Shown here: positions 25,317 through 38,023 of the stretch, in pieces
Numbering within the stretch: the stretch's first letter is position 1
Layout of the letters: every line of letters begins with the position of its first letter
NCBI GenBank assembly: GCA_963930655.1
Contig: OZ005606.1
Span: 12,047,501-12,111,500 of the forward strand
From: Myrica gale
Lineage: Eukaryota; Streptophyta; Magnoliopsida; Fagales; Myricaceae
Reading direction: 5' to 3'
Length of the DNA: 64,000 nt
Notes under the pieces: model-generated
What the model was told of the DNA's origin: nothing
Seen by the model: only the letters and a program-made list of their open reading frames with translations
Database searches by the model: none
Made by a program: the position numbers and the translations under genes

Positions 25317-28300
25317 ATGATCCTCGTGCTGCTCCGAAAATGGAGTCCTGTCTCTGCGTTGGGGGCTGGCGCTCGGAGCTTCCGATCAGACGCAGCATTG
25401 GAGGCCCTAGCCAAAGCTTCGGCGGACAGAATCCCGAACCTAGTGCTCTACAACTACCCCTCGTTTTCTGGGGCTTTCTCGGCTCTCTTCGCCCATCTCT
25501 TTCTCTGTCGCCTCATTTTGCCTTTCTCGGACGTTGAGCCTCTCAGGTCCAATCTCTCTCTTTTTCCCTCTCTCCCTCTGGATGTCTACAGATAGTTATG
25601 CCTCTCGAAATAAAGACTTCAAATCTTTCATTAGACTTTCTTGGTGTCTGTTTTGTGCTTATTTGGGGCTCTAGTTCGCTGTGTAGGGAAAGTGTGGGAA
25701 AATGAAGGTAAAGACAAACAAGAACGTGAAGGGAATTGACTGATTGCATTTGATAGAGAAGCTTTTTTAGCTTCCATTGGCCCGCCCCTACCATAGACTG
25801 TCTCTTACACTGAACTTGTTTGAATTCCATGGGCGGGATAGATTTTTCATGTTCTTCAAGGACCAAACTGATCCTCTACCTAATAATGTTCTAGGGTTGA
25901 AGATTTATACATGGAAGGTCTTGAGAGATGCTATTACTTAACTTTCTTGGTCCGAAAGGATTTGCTATGAAACTTGCACAGCAGTCATCATGCGAGTAAG
26001 CTAAATTGATAAGTCTGATTGTTAGTTCAGTTTTAAGTATCCATCCGACCAAGTTAATTATTTTTTGTTAATTTTTTTCTGAAATGGATTTGAAAATGCA
26101 AGGTATAACTCAACTTTTCTTGGTTCAAAAAGGATAATAGGCTTTGATCACCGAAAGTCAAGACTTCCAATGATTCCCTCGGCTGATGATCATCCTAATA
26201 GCAGCAGATTTCATATAAATTTGGAGGAGTAGCTCTCGTGCTGTGTATGAATACTTCTCCGATAAACTTGCAAGTATTCGATATGCTGATGTATGTAGAA
26301 ATTGGACTATTATCCTTCTTCTTTTTTATTTTCTAACGCCTTGTGTTTCCAGTAACGGAGAAATGAAGATATTCTTTTTCTTTCCCTTTTTGAAATAAGG
26401 GCGCGGTTGTGAATTTATTAGACCCAAAAGACAGAGATCGTTTGGAAATAATTCTCAAGTATCTTGAGGATGGAGATCTTCGGCAATGGAGCTTAGCACA
26501 TGTTAGGGCATTTAATATAGGACTTAGTGAATGGCGCTCGAGGTTGAACTGCATCATTAATCCATACATGTTTGAGCAGGTTTGGAAGTTCAGCTGTTTA
26601 TGTCTATATAATGTTAATTTCACGATTTGGTGCCTTTTGTAGCTGCTTGTTGGTTATAGTCAACATGTCCTATAAATCGCAAATGATGGGAACCCTGTAT
26701 AGAGGAACATACATGTGTATGTTTGCATGTGTGTATACGTATTTCCTTTGAATGGGTGTGCATTTAAGTTCAACTTGGCCTTATAACTTTATTAGCCCCA
26801 TTGCAAATTCTTGACTAGGAGATATTTAGAATCTTAAATTCTTATGAAATATCTTACAATAGCCTTTATGAACTCATAATTCCCACGAGAGATAAGTTCA
26901 AAGGTGCGACATTTCACATGTTAAATATTCTGACCTGATTGAGATCATAGCCTTGTAAATAGTCAAATGGACATCTTTTTCAAATTAATCTTGATCCATA
27001 ATCTATAGATTCATTGTAGTAGTTATAGACATTCCTATGTTTCTTGTTATTAGGATACATATAGATTTTAGTAAACATGGAGAAGAGGCTAAATTAATTG
27101 CTCGACCTTTACGAGACAAACCAGTTAAAATACACACATTGAAATTTAAAAATCGTTTGTTGTGTTGAAGTGATTCTCTCCAAATTTGGACTTCAAACAG
27201 CTACTTAACTTAGCATATTTGCAAGTGTAGTTTTGAAATTGGCCTCTATTCCTTTTTTTACCCTATATTTCCATTATTTATCTCTCTCTTTTTGCTTCGT
27301 AGATTAAGCCCCTTTAACCTGTTCTTAATTATTTCTGCTGCAGTTGCTGGAGTTAAATTCTGGAGATTTAATTACTGAGGCAGAGTCTTATATTTCCTCT
27401 CTCCAGGCGGCTGTAAACAAATCACTCAATAACGTTTTCAGAGTACGATTGGGCAGGGGGTTTTATGGGGAGTACCTGGTAAGAATAACTTGGTGCATTT
27501 TAGATTCTCATTCTGTAATGTAAGTCCTCCTCTTATTCGTTCTGCTCTTCCTCTATTGTGGATGGCTGAATTTCTGATAGTTTCTTTCGCAACTTTCCCA
27601 TCCATATTATTAGTTTACCTAACATGGAATCATTTTATGCATAACAAATACTTAAAATATGGCAGTACTGCTGTATCATATTTGAGTAAACTTTATTTCC
27701 TCATTGTGTTTTTAGGGAGATAGAGTGGATCAAAATTCCAACTTAAGCGATGAAATTGGCAAGCAACTTAGTGTAAAAAGTGCTGCGGCTGCTCTAAGGT
27801 AATTTTTCTAAGACATGGTGTAAATTTTGTTGATTTGTATCTTAGATTATGAAATTATTTTTCGTTGTTGCATGTGGAAGCTTATCCATTCTGCTGTCAC
27901 AAAATGGACCAGGGATTGTTCATGCCCTCAATTAAGTGCCTACAGGGCTGTGCTACCCAATCAAGTTTGGTGCCCATATAATGTTTTCTATGAATTATGC
28001 CCTTTTAAAAAATCCCAGTCTTCCATAAGATATTTCCAATTTAGTCAAGCGGTATGGACCTTAGTTGAGTCAGGTAGTTTAATGTACAAGCTTTTTGAAA
28101 GCTGAGATCCAAATGACTCATTCACCCACCACAAGTGTTGGGGGTGGTGGGTGAGTTCTGGGTTTGTGTCCCTTTTAGTGCATGAAAAATTTTACCTTGC
28201 AAAAAAAAATCTTGTAAATTTTGAGAACAGGAGTTGAATAAAGAACGGTTGTGGACTTTTGACTGCAGAACTTGCCATATCCATCTTGTTGTTGAACTGA

Positions 28301-29095
28301 GATTAAGGGGTTAGCTCACTGTAACAAATCTGAAATTTGGAACATAAGCAGCAAGTGGAAGATTGGAACTTGCAAGTTATTGTGGAAAATGTCTTATTTA
28401 GGAAAATTCGTAGCTGCCAATGGGAGTGCACAAGAAGGTATAGATAACGACATGTTAAGTAGATTCTAATGAGAAATATGTGCAAAAGTTCATTCGTATT
28501 ATGAGTTTTGAGCTATTCCAAGATTTGTTTGTTATAGTCTGTAATGACTTTAACCAAGGATGCACAATAAATTATACACTGCACAAAATTCTGTGTAGGA
28601 AAAATTTTAGAATCGTTTCGGTTACCATGCTTAGCTCTATTTGGTGGGGTGGTCTGAGTTGCCTAGGTCTCAACTTTTTCGTGTACTCTGCCTCGTGCCC
28701 TTCAGTTGCACAAGGTTCCTCTGAATGTTTATGGTTATCTCATTGTACTTACGATTAGTTATGTCCTAATTCATTTTTAAACGACTTCTTCGGGTATTTA
28801 TTATGTCAGGCCTATAGGAGCTATTGTATATTTGCAACGAAGGAATCTTAAAATGTGCTTAAGGACTACTGACGGTGCCACTGATACCTCTGAAGTTGCA
28901 AAGGTTGGCATCTCTGTTGAAATTTGAGAACCACATTTTGTACTTTCTCACATGGAATTAATTTTTTGGGCTGAATCATTGACTCCACTTCTTGGAACTT
29001 TGAAGGCATACGGTGGAGGAGGTTCCCCAAGTTCGAGCTCCTTCATTATAAGAATGGATGAGTATAACCAGTGGCTTTCAGTGAGATCATCATGA
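25317..29095 (+). pseudogene. DHHA1-like protein gene of unknown function, with two frameshifts (8 exons)
   Basis: Exons at 25317-25546, 25895-25995, 26133-26290, 26400-26579, 27344-27478, 27716-27798, 28810-28903 and 29006-29095 follow GT-AG rules and match a conserved plant protein. Landmarks in order are NLVLYNYPSFSGAFSALFAH, EDLYMEGLERC, FLGPKGFA, IGFDHRKS, SSRAVYEYFSDKL, LGRGFYGEYL and the C-terminal AYGGGGSPSSSSFI. That last motif resembles the glycine-rich loop of DHHA1 domains in DHH phosphoesterases. Exon 2 lacks one base near 25934, shifting the frame between LERC and LGPKGF, and exon 3 hits a TAG at 26230-26232 followed by a frame change. Exon 1 also seems to miss about five codons after FAHL. 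Exons 4-8 are clean, so either decay began recently or the assembly has errors. The biochemical role of the family is not known to me. Confidence 0.75.
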
Positions 29096-29562
29096 GTGTA
29101 TAAAGGTGTGAAACTTTTCCCACTTTACTTTGTGAAATTACTGAACCATCTTCTTTCTTACAGGTTTCACTGTGACATAATAAGACTATAAATTTGCTTA
29201 TCAAGCTTTCTAACACTATTGGATAATACATAAATGATTGTGACTTCTAAAATCTAATGCTTGTGAAAAATCATCACCTCCAAAAGTTTGTAGGAAAAGT
29301 TGGTCCTCACAACAATGCTCTTACTTTCCAATATTCTTCTTGTATGAAGGATCATATATTTCTACCAGTCAACTAATACTCCAATGAAGGATTTTGCCAT
29401 ATATACTTACATTTGAAGGTAATTTGCATAAAACAGTGTGATCACTATAATGTCATCCCCACCACTTTCGTAGTCCAGTTTTCAAATCCTACCACCACAG
29501 TAGTTACTACTTATAGACGTACAACGTTTCTAGTGAAATCTTGAATCGCAGAAGCCTACAAG

Positions 29563-32500
29563 TTAGTTCACTGGACAGCCATCAACTGTTATGCCCTTGG
29601 CCGTTGGACATATTGCTAATGGACAATGCTCGCCATCAGTACCCCACCAAGTCAACCCTTTGTTTTCCATGCCCACTGAAAAGTACAATACCACTCCCAT
29701 GAATGCCACCCCAGCATCCAGTGCTGCTGAAAGAATGTAATTGTACCTCTGCCACCACTGCTTTCGGTAACGGAAGATGAAAAAATTGAAAATTGTTCCA
29801 ACTATAATCCATGCATTGTAGTTCAATGGTGTTGCTGGTGGCATCATTGCTGTTGCTCCTAGAAGGACTGGAAGGTTAATTAGGGGAATCCAATTTTGAT
29901 TGGGGAATGACTTATGCAACAGCCAAACAATAACAGGCCCTATTGCTCCCCCAAGGAAGAACCAATTCATTGCCCCATAGTTTCCAAGTGTTCCAAAGAT
30001 TCGTTTAGGGCCTACCAAACCCCAAATAACAGATGCATCAAAGAAGACTCGGTCTCCAGGGCATGTCCATGGACTGTTAGAGGGTAGGAGATCATCCTGG
30101 CAGATATTCTCGATAGAGTTCAGCAACCACCATGCCACAGCAAGGTTGATGGTTCCAGCCAGAATTGTTCCTATGGTCTAGGAATAGACGTGCCCATGCA
30201 AAAGGGGAGAAAGATTTATCAGCAACTTTGCAGAAAATGTGCAAAATAGTCTACATATATTAGATAGTTAAGGGCATTTAAATTCAGTCTAAGGACTTGA
30301 AAATTTGGTGAAAACCATCCATTACACATCTAGTATCCTTTGCCCCTCGGAAATTATAATGATTGATTGTTGAGATGCATCATCAGGGTACTAGTTTCCC
30401 AAAAAGTATCATATTGGCACCTGTAGTCTGTGCTTTTCTTTTCTTTTCTTTTCTTCTTCTTCTTTTTTTTTATTTTTTTTTTGGGGGGGGGGGGTAAGGC
30501 AGTGATCTTGCTCTCTGCTTTTATTGGGCTGTTTTGACTCTTGCCAGTATTACTCTCGTGGCACATTAGTTAAACGTTTGCGATTCCAGGAGGGCTTTGG
30601 TGTTGAAACAGAGATTTTTAGTTTAGGTACTTGAAATTTATTCCTGTATTAACATTTCATCTTTGATAACTCATTCCGAAGTAGGTTATATGCTTTTACC
30701 ATTAAAGGTCAGATTAAATAATTAGTTCTCTTATAAAAAAAATGGTCAGATTAAATATTAGTTCTACGAGTGCAGAAGAGATGAGTGTCTGATCATAGCA
30801 AACCTAAGGACATTCCCTTGTTTTGACTTGTTGGGAGTAGGAAAGATGTTTGTTTGTTTTTGGCTTGCTGATAGTTGGGAAGAAAAAAGTACCTGAACTA
30901 AGAACATTGATCTTGGAGGAATCTTCATGTAGTGTCCTAGCTTAAAATCACTGAGGAAGGAGACAGCCTGAGCCATGCTCATATAACCATATGTTTTGAA
31001 GCACACATTAGCTATTGGTCTTCCTGGGTATATTAGACCCATAACATACTCCGTGATAATGTTCAGTCCTGGTGTCTGTATAGAAAATCAGATCGTTAAC
31101 AGAAAGATAACAAATTGTATTTTTATGTGGAAAAGAAAAACATCTTTATAAAACTATGCCAAAAAAAACACTTAAAACTATAGAGTTTGAAGATGTGAGC
31201 CAGTAGTTCCAGCTAAGCAGAACCAGTTTCATATTAAATACAGGGGATGTTTGAAGCTATTTATAATTGTGGAAGCATATCATTTAGCTTGGCATGGTTT
31301 TGGGAGTTATAACAGAGCTTGCATGACCAGTGCTCTTTTTGGTGCTGCATAAAAGATAATAATTTTAGATCTCTTGCTGCAAGATAAGAAAGATAGGCAG
31401 AAAAGTAATAACCAAACGACCTGGTTTGTTGTGGCAGTTATGATGCTGATTGGAAGAGTGAAAGTAAAAGCCATGACTCCAGCAAAGAGGAGGCCCCACC
31501 AGGGCATCTGAACCTGATCATTTAAAAATATGCATAGTACGAAGGAAACTGCAAGTGTTACACCAAGCAACACGTAAAACCACCAGGAAGGTATGTCCTT
31601 GTATCTCCTCATTAATTTGGTATGGATATCCTCCTTTCCCTCATAAGATGCGTGGTACCGCTCATAAATTTCCCTGCCCATGTCGTTGTACATTAAATTA
31701 ATAAGAGAAGAGTGATGTATCTCGTATATTTCAATATGTTTGTTTATCGTATATTTATGTACATAAATATACACACAAATAAACTTATATAACACACTAA
31801 GGACACGTCTACAAACCTAGTGCAAACAGGAATTGTTGAGAAGCTGTAAATATTGTTGACATCTTGTCTCATTTTTTGGGCTCAAATTTTAAAGCAAACT
31901 TATATTTCGGTAGTACAGAAACTTGGTGTGATGACTGATGAGGAATAACTTGGCACATGGAAGGCAAAACGGAGTGGTTGAGTATCTTAGTACACGCTTA
32001 CTTTGATGGGTAAAATAGGTTAATATGCTGTGTGGAATTATTTTGCTAACTAAACAAAGCATTCATTCCTTATTTCATAGCAATCAAAGAACTGTAAACC
32101 TCAAACCACTGAGAATTAATTGGTAATATACCTGCCATAGAAAAGTGCTACATGGGTGAGGGTGGCCGCAATCGTAGCAAATCCGAAGCCATAAGTCAGA
32201 GCAAAAAACATGCTTAAGTGAATCCTGCCTTGTTCCTCATACGTCGCAAGATCTAGCTCAAACTTGTCATTTACAATAGACGAGATGTTGTATATTTGAC
32301 CTTGGGCTGTAAACAAATGAGATGAGAAAATAGGAAATCTCCTTGCACCATAAAAGTCAAATGCCCAGTATGCTGTCGGGATTGCAATATAGACTATCAA
32401 TATGTAGCCTGCTAAAATGTTGACGATGGAAAAGAAAGGGCTGATGAGGGGGCTGAACAAGAAAGAAGCCACAGCAGACCAATCAAGTGTCAGGGCCCCA

Positions 32501-35500
32501 AGTCCAAGGCCTTTCATGCCAGAACCAATCTGCTGGGCTGTGACGGACTTGGAGAATATCCAGCAGACCCATGATATGCTTGTGAGTGTTGTAAAGAGAT
32601 ACCCTGGTACCAGGTACCATGAGAAGCTGCAAATTAGTGCGATGATGAAAAACTTTGCCCGAGACATCCGCTGGCTCTCATGTTCATGCAAAGCCCTGCA
32701 AATAGGTAAATCAGAGTTATATGTGAATGAAGATAATATATCCAGAAGTAGAAGACTCTCTGTCACTTTTCACGGGGCTTTCACACTTTGCACCCAGAAC
32801 TAATCAGTATGTCACATGCATGTAAGGTGGCCGTAATTATGTAGTTTGATGGAATCAAAGGCATGATAAGGACAAGATAAAGAAGACCACGCTGTTCTCT
32901 GTTTACTGATCTTCTCTATTACTTAATCAACACTAACAATAAGTCTTCTTATGGAGATTAGTTATCTTGTGATTTGTTACTAAAGTGCTGCTAGTTTAAG
33001 TTATCATCTAGGCAATTGAGGAAACTTGTTCTGGCACCAACTGTTGAACTTCAGCCTTATACAGGCTATTGACAATATTTTCCTGTGTGGTTCTAGACAA
33101 TATCATCTACTAACACGAGGTGCTTTGTAACTGGAGACGTAACATTCCTTATTATCAACTAAATGTCCTACCGTCAACTATAGTCTTAGATCTTTAACTG
33201 TCCATTTCATCACCGCAGTGTGGATGAGACATTTGCTGAAAGGAGTTATTGGGATCTCCATCTGTTAAGCTGTCGAGAATCTTGACAAAAAATGGCTGAT
33301 TTTTCTCAGTGGATATGCTTTTATGCTGTGTTGTTTTCTAGACACCACTTATCATATGCTTGATAGAAGTAACAATATACCTTATCAAGATTTATGAATG
33401 TTTTTTAATTATTGTTTATCTCTTGTAAATATAGATACAGTTGGACTTGATTTGATGTATTGTCCTGATCCAGAAAGGGAAGTCAAAGAAAGAGGATGGC
33501 GAAGTGTGAAAAGGAAAGGAAAATCAGGCTGATCAGGGAGAAAAGTGGCCGGCCAAGTGCGAACAAAGCTTCTCAAGAGGGTCGTCAATATGATTGTGTG
33601 CTGCGGGTTCACGCCCATCAGACTTAATCCCAATTAGGTCCACAGTTTTACATGGTCCAGCTGAATCCCTTAGAGCTGTGACATTGCCAACTTGCTCGCA
33701 ACTTTTTTTGAATCTTTTTTTTTCAGACTCTTAGTGTATTTGAAAGACGTGGTACCAATTTAGATGAATTATTGCTTAGGACATCCTAGTGGCCGCGGGT
33801 CATATATTGCTGCTCCTTGGCATAATTCTTCTCTCTCACGAAACTAAGGGGGCGTTTGTTTGTGGAAATTTCGGGGAATATTCCCGAAATTTTGGGAATC
33901 TTTACTTTATTGAGATTTATTGGGGTTTGTGAAAAGTAGAGTGTATGCGTGTAAAAGTTAAAAATTTTGGAGTGTGTTTGTTTTGTTGGAAATTTTGAAC
34001 CCCAAAATTTTGGGGAAACAAACACCCCTTTAGACGGTCGATATTACAACTAGCTAGGTAGGCATTAAAAGTGTTGAATTCCAAAAGCAAGTGCATCTAG
34101 CTGGACTTTTCCACTCATATCTCATTTTCTTTTGTCTAATTACACAATCAACCTTTCCTAATGTACACATGAGTATATAAAACTAGGTTGATTTGACGTG
34201 GAATTTATATGGGTTTAATGGACCATCATCATGCCTCATCAAGATTGTCTATGTGAATCATCCAGAACAAACTAGCATTATTTAGTACGGCCAGAAGAAA
34301 ATAGGGGTTAGTTCGTATTGAAAAAGCCAACCAAAAGTGCCACGTGGACTGAACAAGCTTAGCGGTTTTTGGAATCTTTTGGGGGAGCATATATCCGGAA
34401 AGTAAAAAACAAAAGAATCACAATTAATGAAAATATGTAAAATCCGAGTTTGAACTTTGACGTACCGGAACAGTGAGACCTGAACGAGAGTGCCGGGCCA
34501 CCACATATGTGCCGGCTCCACCACATACTTCCTCAAAAGCCCAGCCCAGCCGTAGCCTAATACCTGCAAACAGCCATGGCACCGAGTTGCTCTCAATCGC
34601 CTCTCACATAGATGTGCAGTACATCTTTCAAACCTATCTATACCAACGGCTCACAGAAAATGATTGGCATCCAATACACAAACGTACTCTCGCTTGGGAG
34701 TGAAGCTTTCTCACGCTTCCTCTATTGCTTCTTTTATATATTTTTTTTTTCGAGACTTTCTTGCCTCTTTCAGATCATAAAGAGACAAAGCAACTTCTTA
34801 GGAGAAAATAAACCAAAAAGAGGAGAGAGAGAGAGAGAAAATTTAAGCTACATTTTTTTGCTTCTTGAAAGCTAGAAAAGTGTTTCTCATATCGTAGCAG
34901 CGAGGATAGCAATAATCCAACCATTTAACAAATGCTCATATGTTGACATGATTAATGCTCACAAGTTCCTAAGTTACTTAAAAATCTCTAGATATCTCAA
35001 TCTTTTTTTCAAACTATTATACTGCCAAGAAATTTGAGATCGCTTCTTAGTAAGCACAGAACACCACCTTTTGTTTCCAAACAAGGGAAAAGAAAAACAC
35101 TGATTTCAATTTCGAGGACACAAATTCATAAAAAAGATTCTGCTTATATTCACCTGCGTCGTGATAATGAGAAGCCAACCAGCAACAAACGAGATGTTGC
35201 GGCGATAGAAGGCTTTGATTATATTAACAATACCCACGGCATAGGGAGTGCCAGATCCAAATGCACACCCAGCATTTGCAAAGATGGTAATGAGCACATG
35301 CTCCTTCATGTTGAAGGGACCCGGGTTGACCGAGAACGCTCTGGATCCAAAACCGGGTATCTGGAACTTGGCCTGGGGTAGGACAGATGCCATGAAGCGG
35401 CCGATGGGGAGGGTGGCCACTTGGACGGTGATCTGGGTTATAACCAGGGGTTCGGTCCTATAGGCGAAGAACTGGTTGAGGAAGGAGAGGAGGGCACATG

Positions 35501-35708
35501 ACAGTATGCCCAAGAACCACATCCGGAAGGTCCATATGGGGAGGGAAGGATCGTCGGTGTTGGCCACGGTTAGCCGGACTTCCTCGATGGGAGAGAGCTC
35601 CTCCTCATCAACATCGCCATCGACGATGCGCGTGTGCTTTTCTGGGTCCGTGACTTTGGTGGCGGCGTTGGTGTTGTGGGATGGTGTTTGTATCTCCAGA
35701 GTACCCAT
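29563..35708 (-). CDS. OPT4: Oligopeptide transporter, OPT4-like (6 exons, 755 aa), copy A
   Basis: Exons, 5' to 3' on the minus strand: 35708-35154, 34563-34466, 32695-32132, 31673-31421, 31075-30893 and 30177-29563. They total 2268 nt and close in phase. The product is a many-pass membrane protein of the OPT family, which imports small peptides and in some members metal chelates or glutathione with protons. The two family signatures are present: [10 protein letters not shown] (about residues 128-137) and KIPPR (about 541-545). The N-terminus is acidic and cytosolic-like ([16 protein letters not shown]), and the C-terminus ends VDGCPVN. The order of motifs resembles Arabidopsis OPT4 most, from memory. 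The start was chosen because MGTLEIQTP parallels MASLEIETA in copy B; a further in-frame Met lies 19 codons upstream. It sits in tandem with copy B on the same strand. A miniature element lies in intron 2. No damage seen. Confidence 0.93.
30434..30494. repeat. CTTTT/poly(T) tract ending in twelve G
   Basis: Inside intron 5 of OPT copy A the plus strand has TTTTC repeats, then CTT repeats, long T runs and a run of 12 G at 30483-30494. The abrupt T-to-G switch is unusual and prone to sequencing error. Confidence 0.9.
33849..34028. mobile_element. Miniature inverted-repeat element in intron 2 of OPT copy A
   Basis: Left end GGGGCGTTTGTTT and right end AAACAAACACCCC form a 13-bp inverted repeat with one mismatch. 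The interior is rich in AAAATTTTGGGG-like palindromes. I see no exact target duplication. The end sequence links it to the elements at 15902, 23133 and 37606. Confidence 0.6.
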
Positions 35709-36859
35709 TTGAGTGTTTTTTATCTTAAGCGAAGAAGTGTGAGTTTGCTTTGAGGATTTTATCAAAGTCCTATCTTATACTGAATTTAATAGGGAAAGGG
35801 GATGGGCTCGTCTTAACGTATTCGAAACCTTTTTTTTTCTTTCTTCGCTTAAGACGAAGACCCAACTCGCTTAGAAAAAAAGACGAAGACCCAACTTGAG
35901 ATCGATTTTGTTGACTCAAAAGAAACCAGAGATGATGACGTGAACATGGTTCGATGGCGTTCGATGCAGTAGTCCTACAAATGTGCCTTACGACGGGGAA
36001 TCCTAGGCCGGCGAGATTCTAGTTCGATCTGCACCTCCTGTTTGGAGATGACGGGCGTTTATTTCCTAAAATTTCGATTCCGTAAAATTTATAAACAATA
36101 GTAAGATAATTTCTCTTTAACAAAATTATAAAATAATATTATACTAATCAATTAAAAACGAAAAGTCAGTCGGTATAACTTAAGTCAACTGGCTAGGCCG
36201 AGAAGCCAGCTACTCAAGTGTCAGAATCTGGCGGAAGATCCGGAATCTTTTTTTCTAAGCCGGAAGATCAGTAATCTCGTAGATATCTTGCTACTTTTAG
36301 ATGGGCCCAGCCAGCTGCAATTCACGTATAAAACACTTTTGCTGCCAGAGATAAAGGAAGGAAATCTTCAATATTTTGGGCCAGATGCGCTTATTCCAGC
36401 TCCGGGGCGGTTGAAAGGGTTAGGCCCCGGTTAGACAATTGCCATAAGCATCGTAATTAAGTTTCCTGTTATCAAGGTTTTATATTATAGTAAAATTAAT
36501 TTTTTTAATTATAAAAATTTATATTATAATAAAATTAAAATTAAGACTAAGAAAAAAGTTTAAAATTTTCGGATAAAACTTAATGAAAGGTGTATGAAAT
36601 AGGAATATTTATAAAATTAAAATTGAAAAAAAAAAATAGTACTATTAAGGTCTCTTCTTAAAATAACAGCTTAAATTTTCAAAATAAGTATCATTCACAA
36701 TAAATTTTTAGCTCCTAAAACTTAGAACTACAACTATCTACCACATCTACTTTATTACTAATAAAGTTCTCAAACAATTAAATTCTAACTAATTTTTTTA
36801 AGGTAAATTGGCACACAAATGTCTAATTAGATTATTATAAAATAATAGCATCATTCAAA

Positions 36860-37352
36860 ATGATTTATTTTTATTGTATTATAGATCAAGCAATATCTTC
36901 CTTGCAGGATAGATTTGAATTATTTTCAAAGTATGATGACATATTAAACTTTTTGTTTGGTCTTGAAAGATCTGTTGATGATTGCGCTTTAGAAAAAAAA
37001 AAATCGATCTTAAAAAACTTCTTAAGCATGACATGCACTGATAGTTTGAATTTATTTTCAAAATTAAAAGTTTTAAAAGAATTTACAAAAAACAAAAATT
37101 AATGCTAGCTCCACTTAAAACACTTAATCTAATAAAAGAACTATATTTTTTTCTAAATTATTTTCTTGCATATAAAATACTGTTTATCATCTGTTACAAT
37201 TGTAGCAGAAATGAAAGAAGTTTTTCAAAATTAAATATTATAAAAAAATTAATTACAAACAATTATGTCTCAAGGTAAATTAAAAGTTTTAGTAATTTTA
37301 TCGATCCAAGCTGAAGAAGTTCAAGACTTCCTTTACGCAATAGTGGTTTAAT
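36860..37352 (+). pseudogene. Relic of a hAT-family transposase (ZMYM1/TTF-type)
   Basis: An open stretch contains IDQAISSLQDRFELFSKYDD and LFSKLKVLKEF, and the following sequence, in shifted frames, contains ERSFSKLNIIKK and then a match to the usual LAILSIE-like end (ILSIQAEEVQ). These are the C-terminal and dimerisation segments of plant hAT-related proteins annotated as TTF-type zinc-finger or ZMYM1-like. A stop after KEFTKNKN, internal frameshifts and the absence of the zinc-finger and catalytic N-terminal parts show it is dead. Coding strand composition is very AT-rich, in keeping with age. Confidence 0.7.
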
Positions 37353-37605
37353 AGGTAATTTTGTATTAAAATGACAAGAAGTTTAATTTAAAATTTATTA
37401 ATTTTTAAAATAAATTAAAAGGCTGACAGCCACCCCCGCACAGCCCTAGCTTCTTTTTTTCCTAAGCGTCAATTTTGGCGGCTGAACAGGTAAATGAATC
37501 ACATATGCTGCATGGGTGGGAATATTGCAATGTCCACGTGTGGCCTCCAGTGGGACACAAGACAAGAGTAATGGCGCCCAGTGGCCAGTGCTTTTCCGGA
37601 CAGCA

Positions 37606-37792
37606 GGGCGTTTGTCTACGTAAATTTTTAAATAATTATAAAATAATCACCCTTCTTATTAAATTATAAAATAATATTATACTATTTAATTAAACATTCT
37701 CTCTCCACACTTTTACATAAAATATCTATACTTTTCACAAATCTCAATACCCAAAATTTCTAAAATCCCAAAATTTTCACAAACAAACACCC
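37606..37792. mobile_element. Miniature inverted-repeat element downstream of OPT copy B
   Basis: Left end GGGCGTTTGT and right end ACAAACACCC are inverted repeats. The interior has CTCTCTCCACACTTTTACA and CTCAATACCCAAAATTTC, motifs shared by other elements here. No exact target duplication seen. Confidence 0.55.
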
Positions 37793-38023
37793 GAGGCCAT
37801 CCATGGGATATACGTGCACTTCAACCGTTGAACGTGACATTCATATGTATAAATAGTACATGATATCTTGTACACTCGTGTAGTTTAACTTCCAACCTAG
37901 ATATCATGGACAGGGTAGCTAGCTTTCTGCTGTGCTGTCCATGGGATTCTGAAACCGGAATGGTGTACGACAGGAAACAATATTACAAGCTTTTTTTGGG
38001 TGAGTAAAATACTCTGGCATGCA

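Larger units (their letters stand above)
35709..38023. other. Spacer between the two OPT genes
   Basis: It should contain the promoter of copy A (near 35.7-36.0 kb, minus strand) and the 3' UTR of copy B (just below 38.0 kb). A near-repeat GACGAAGACCCAACT occurs at about 35851 and 35883. The rest is AT-rich and holds a hAT transposase relic, part of a GGGCGTTT-type miniature element near 36055-36160, and a fuller one at 37606. Confidence 0.55.

Noticed and set aside
28115-28215. SINE-like piece in an intron of the DHHA1-like gene (TTCTGGGTTTGTGTCCC)
   Set aside because: It resembles a B box and is followed by an A run, but I see no A box and no target duplication.
31674-31795. Upstream extension of the OPT copy A exon 4 reading frame
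   Set aside because: It is intron: an acceptor GGGCAG precedes the conserved EIYERY start and copy B has the same boundary.
36054-36160. Another GGGCGTTT-type miniature element
   Set aside because: Only one end and part of the interior are present; too little for a separate call.
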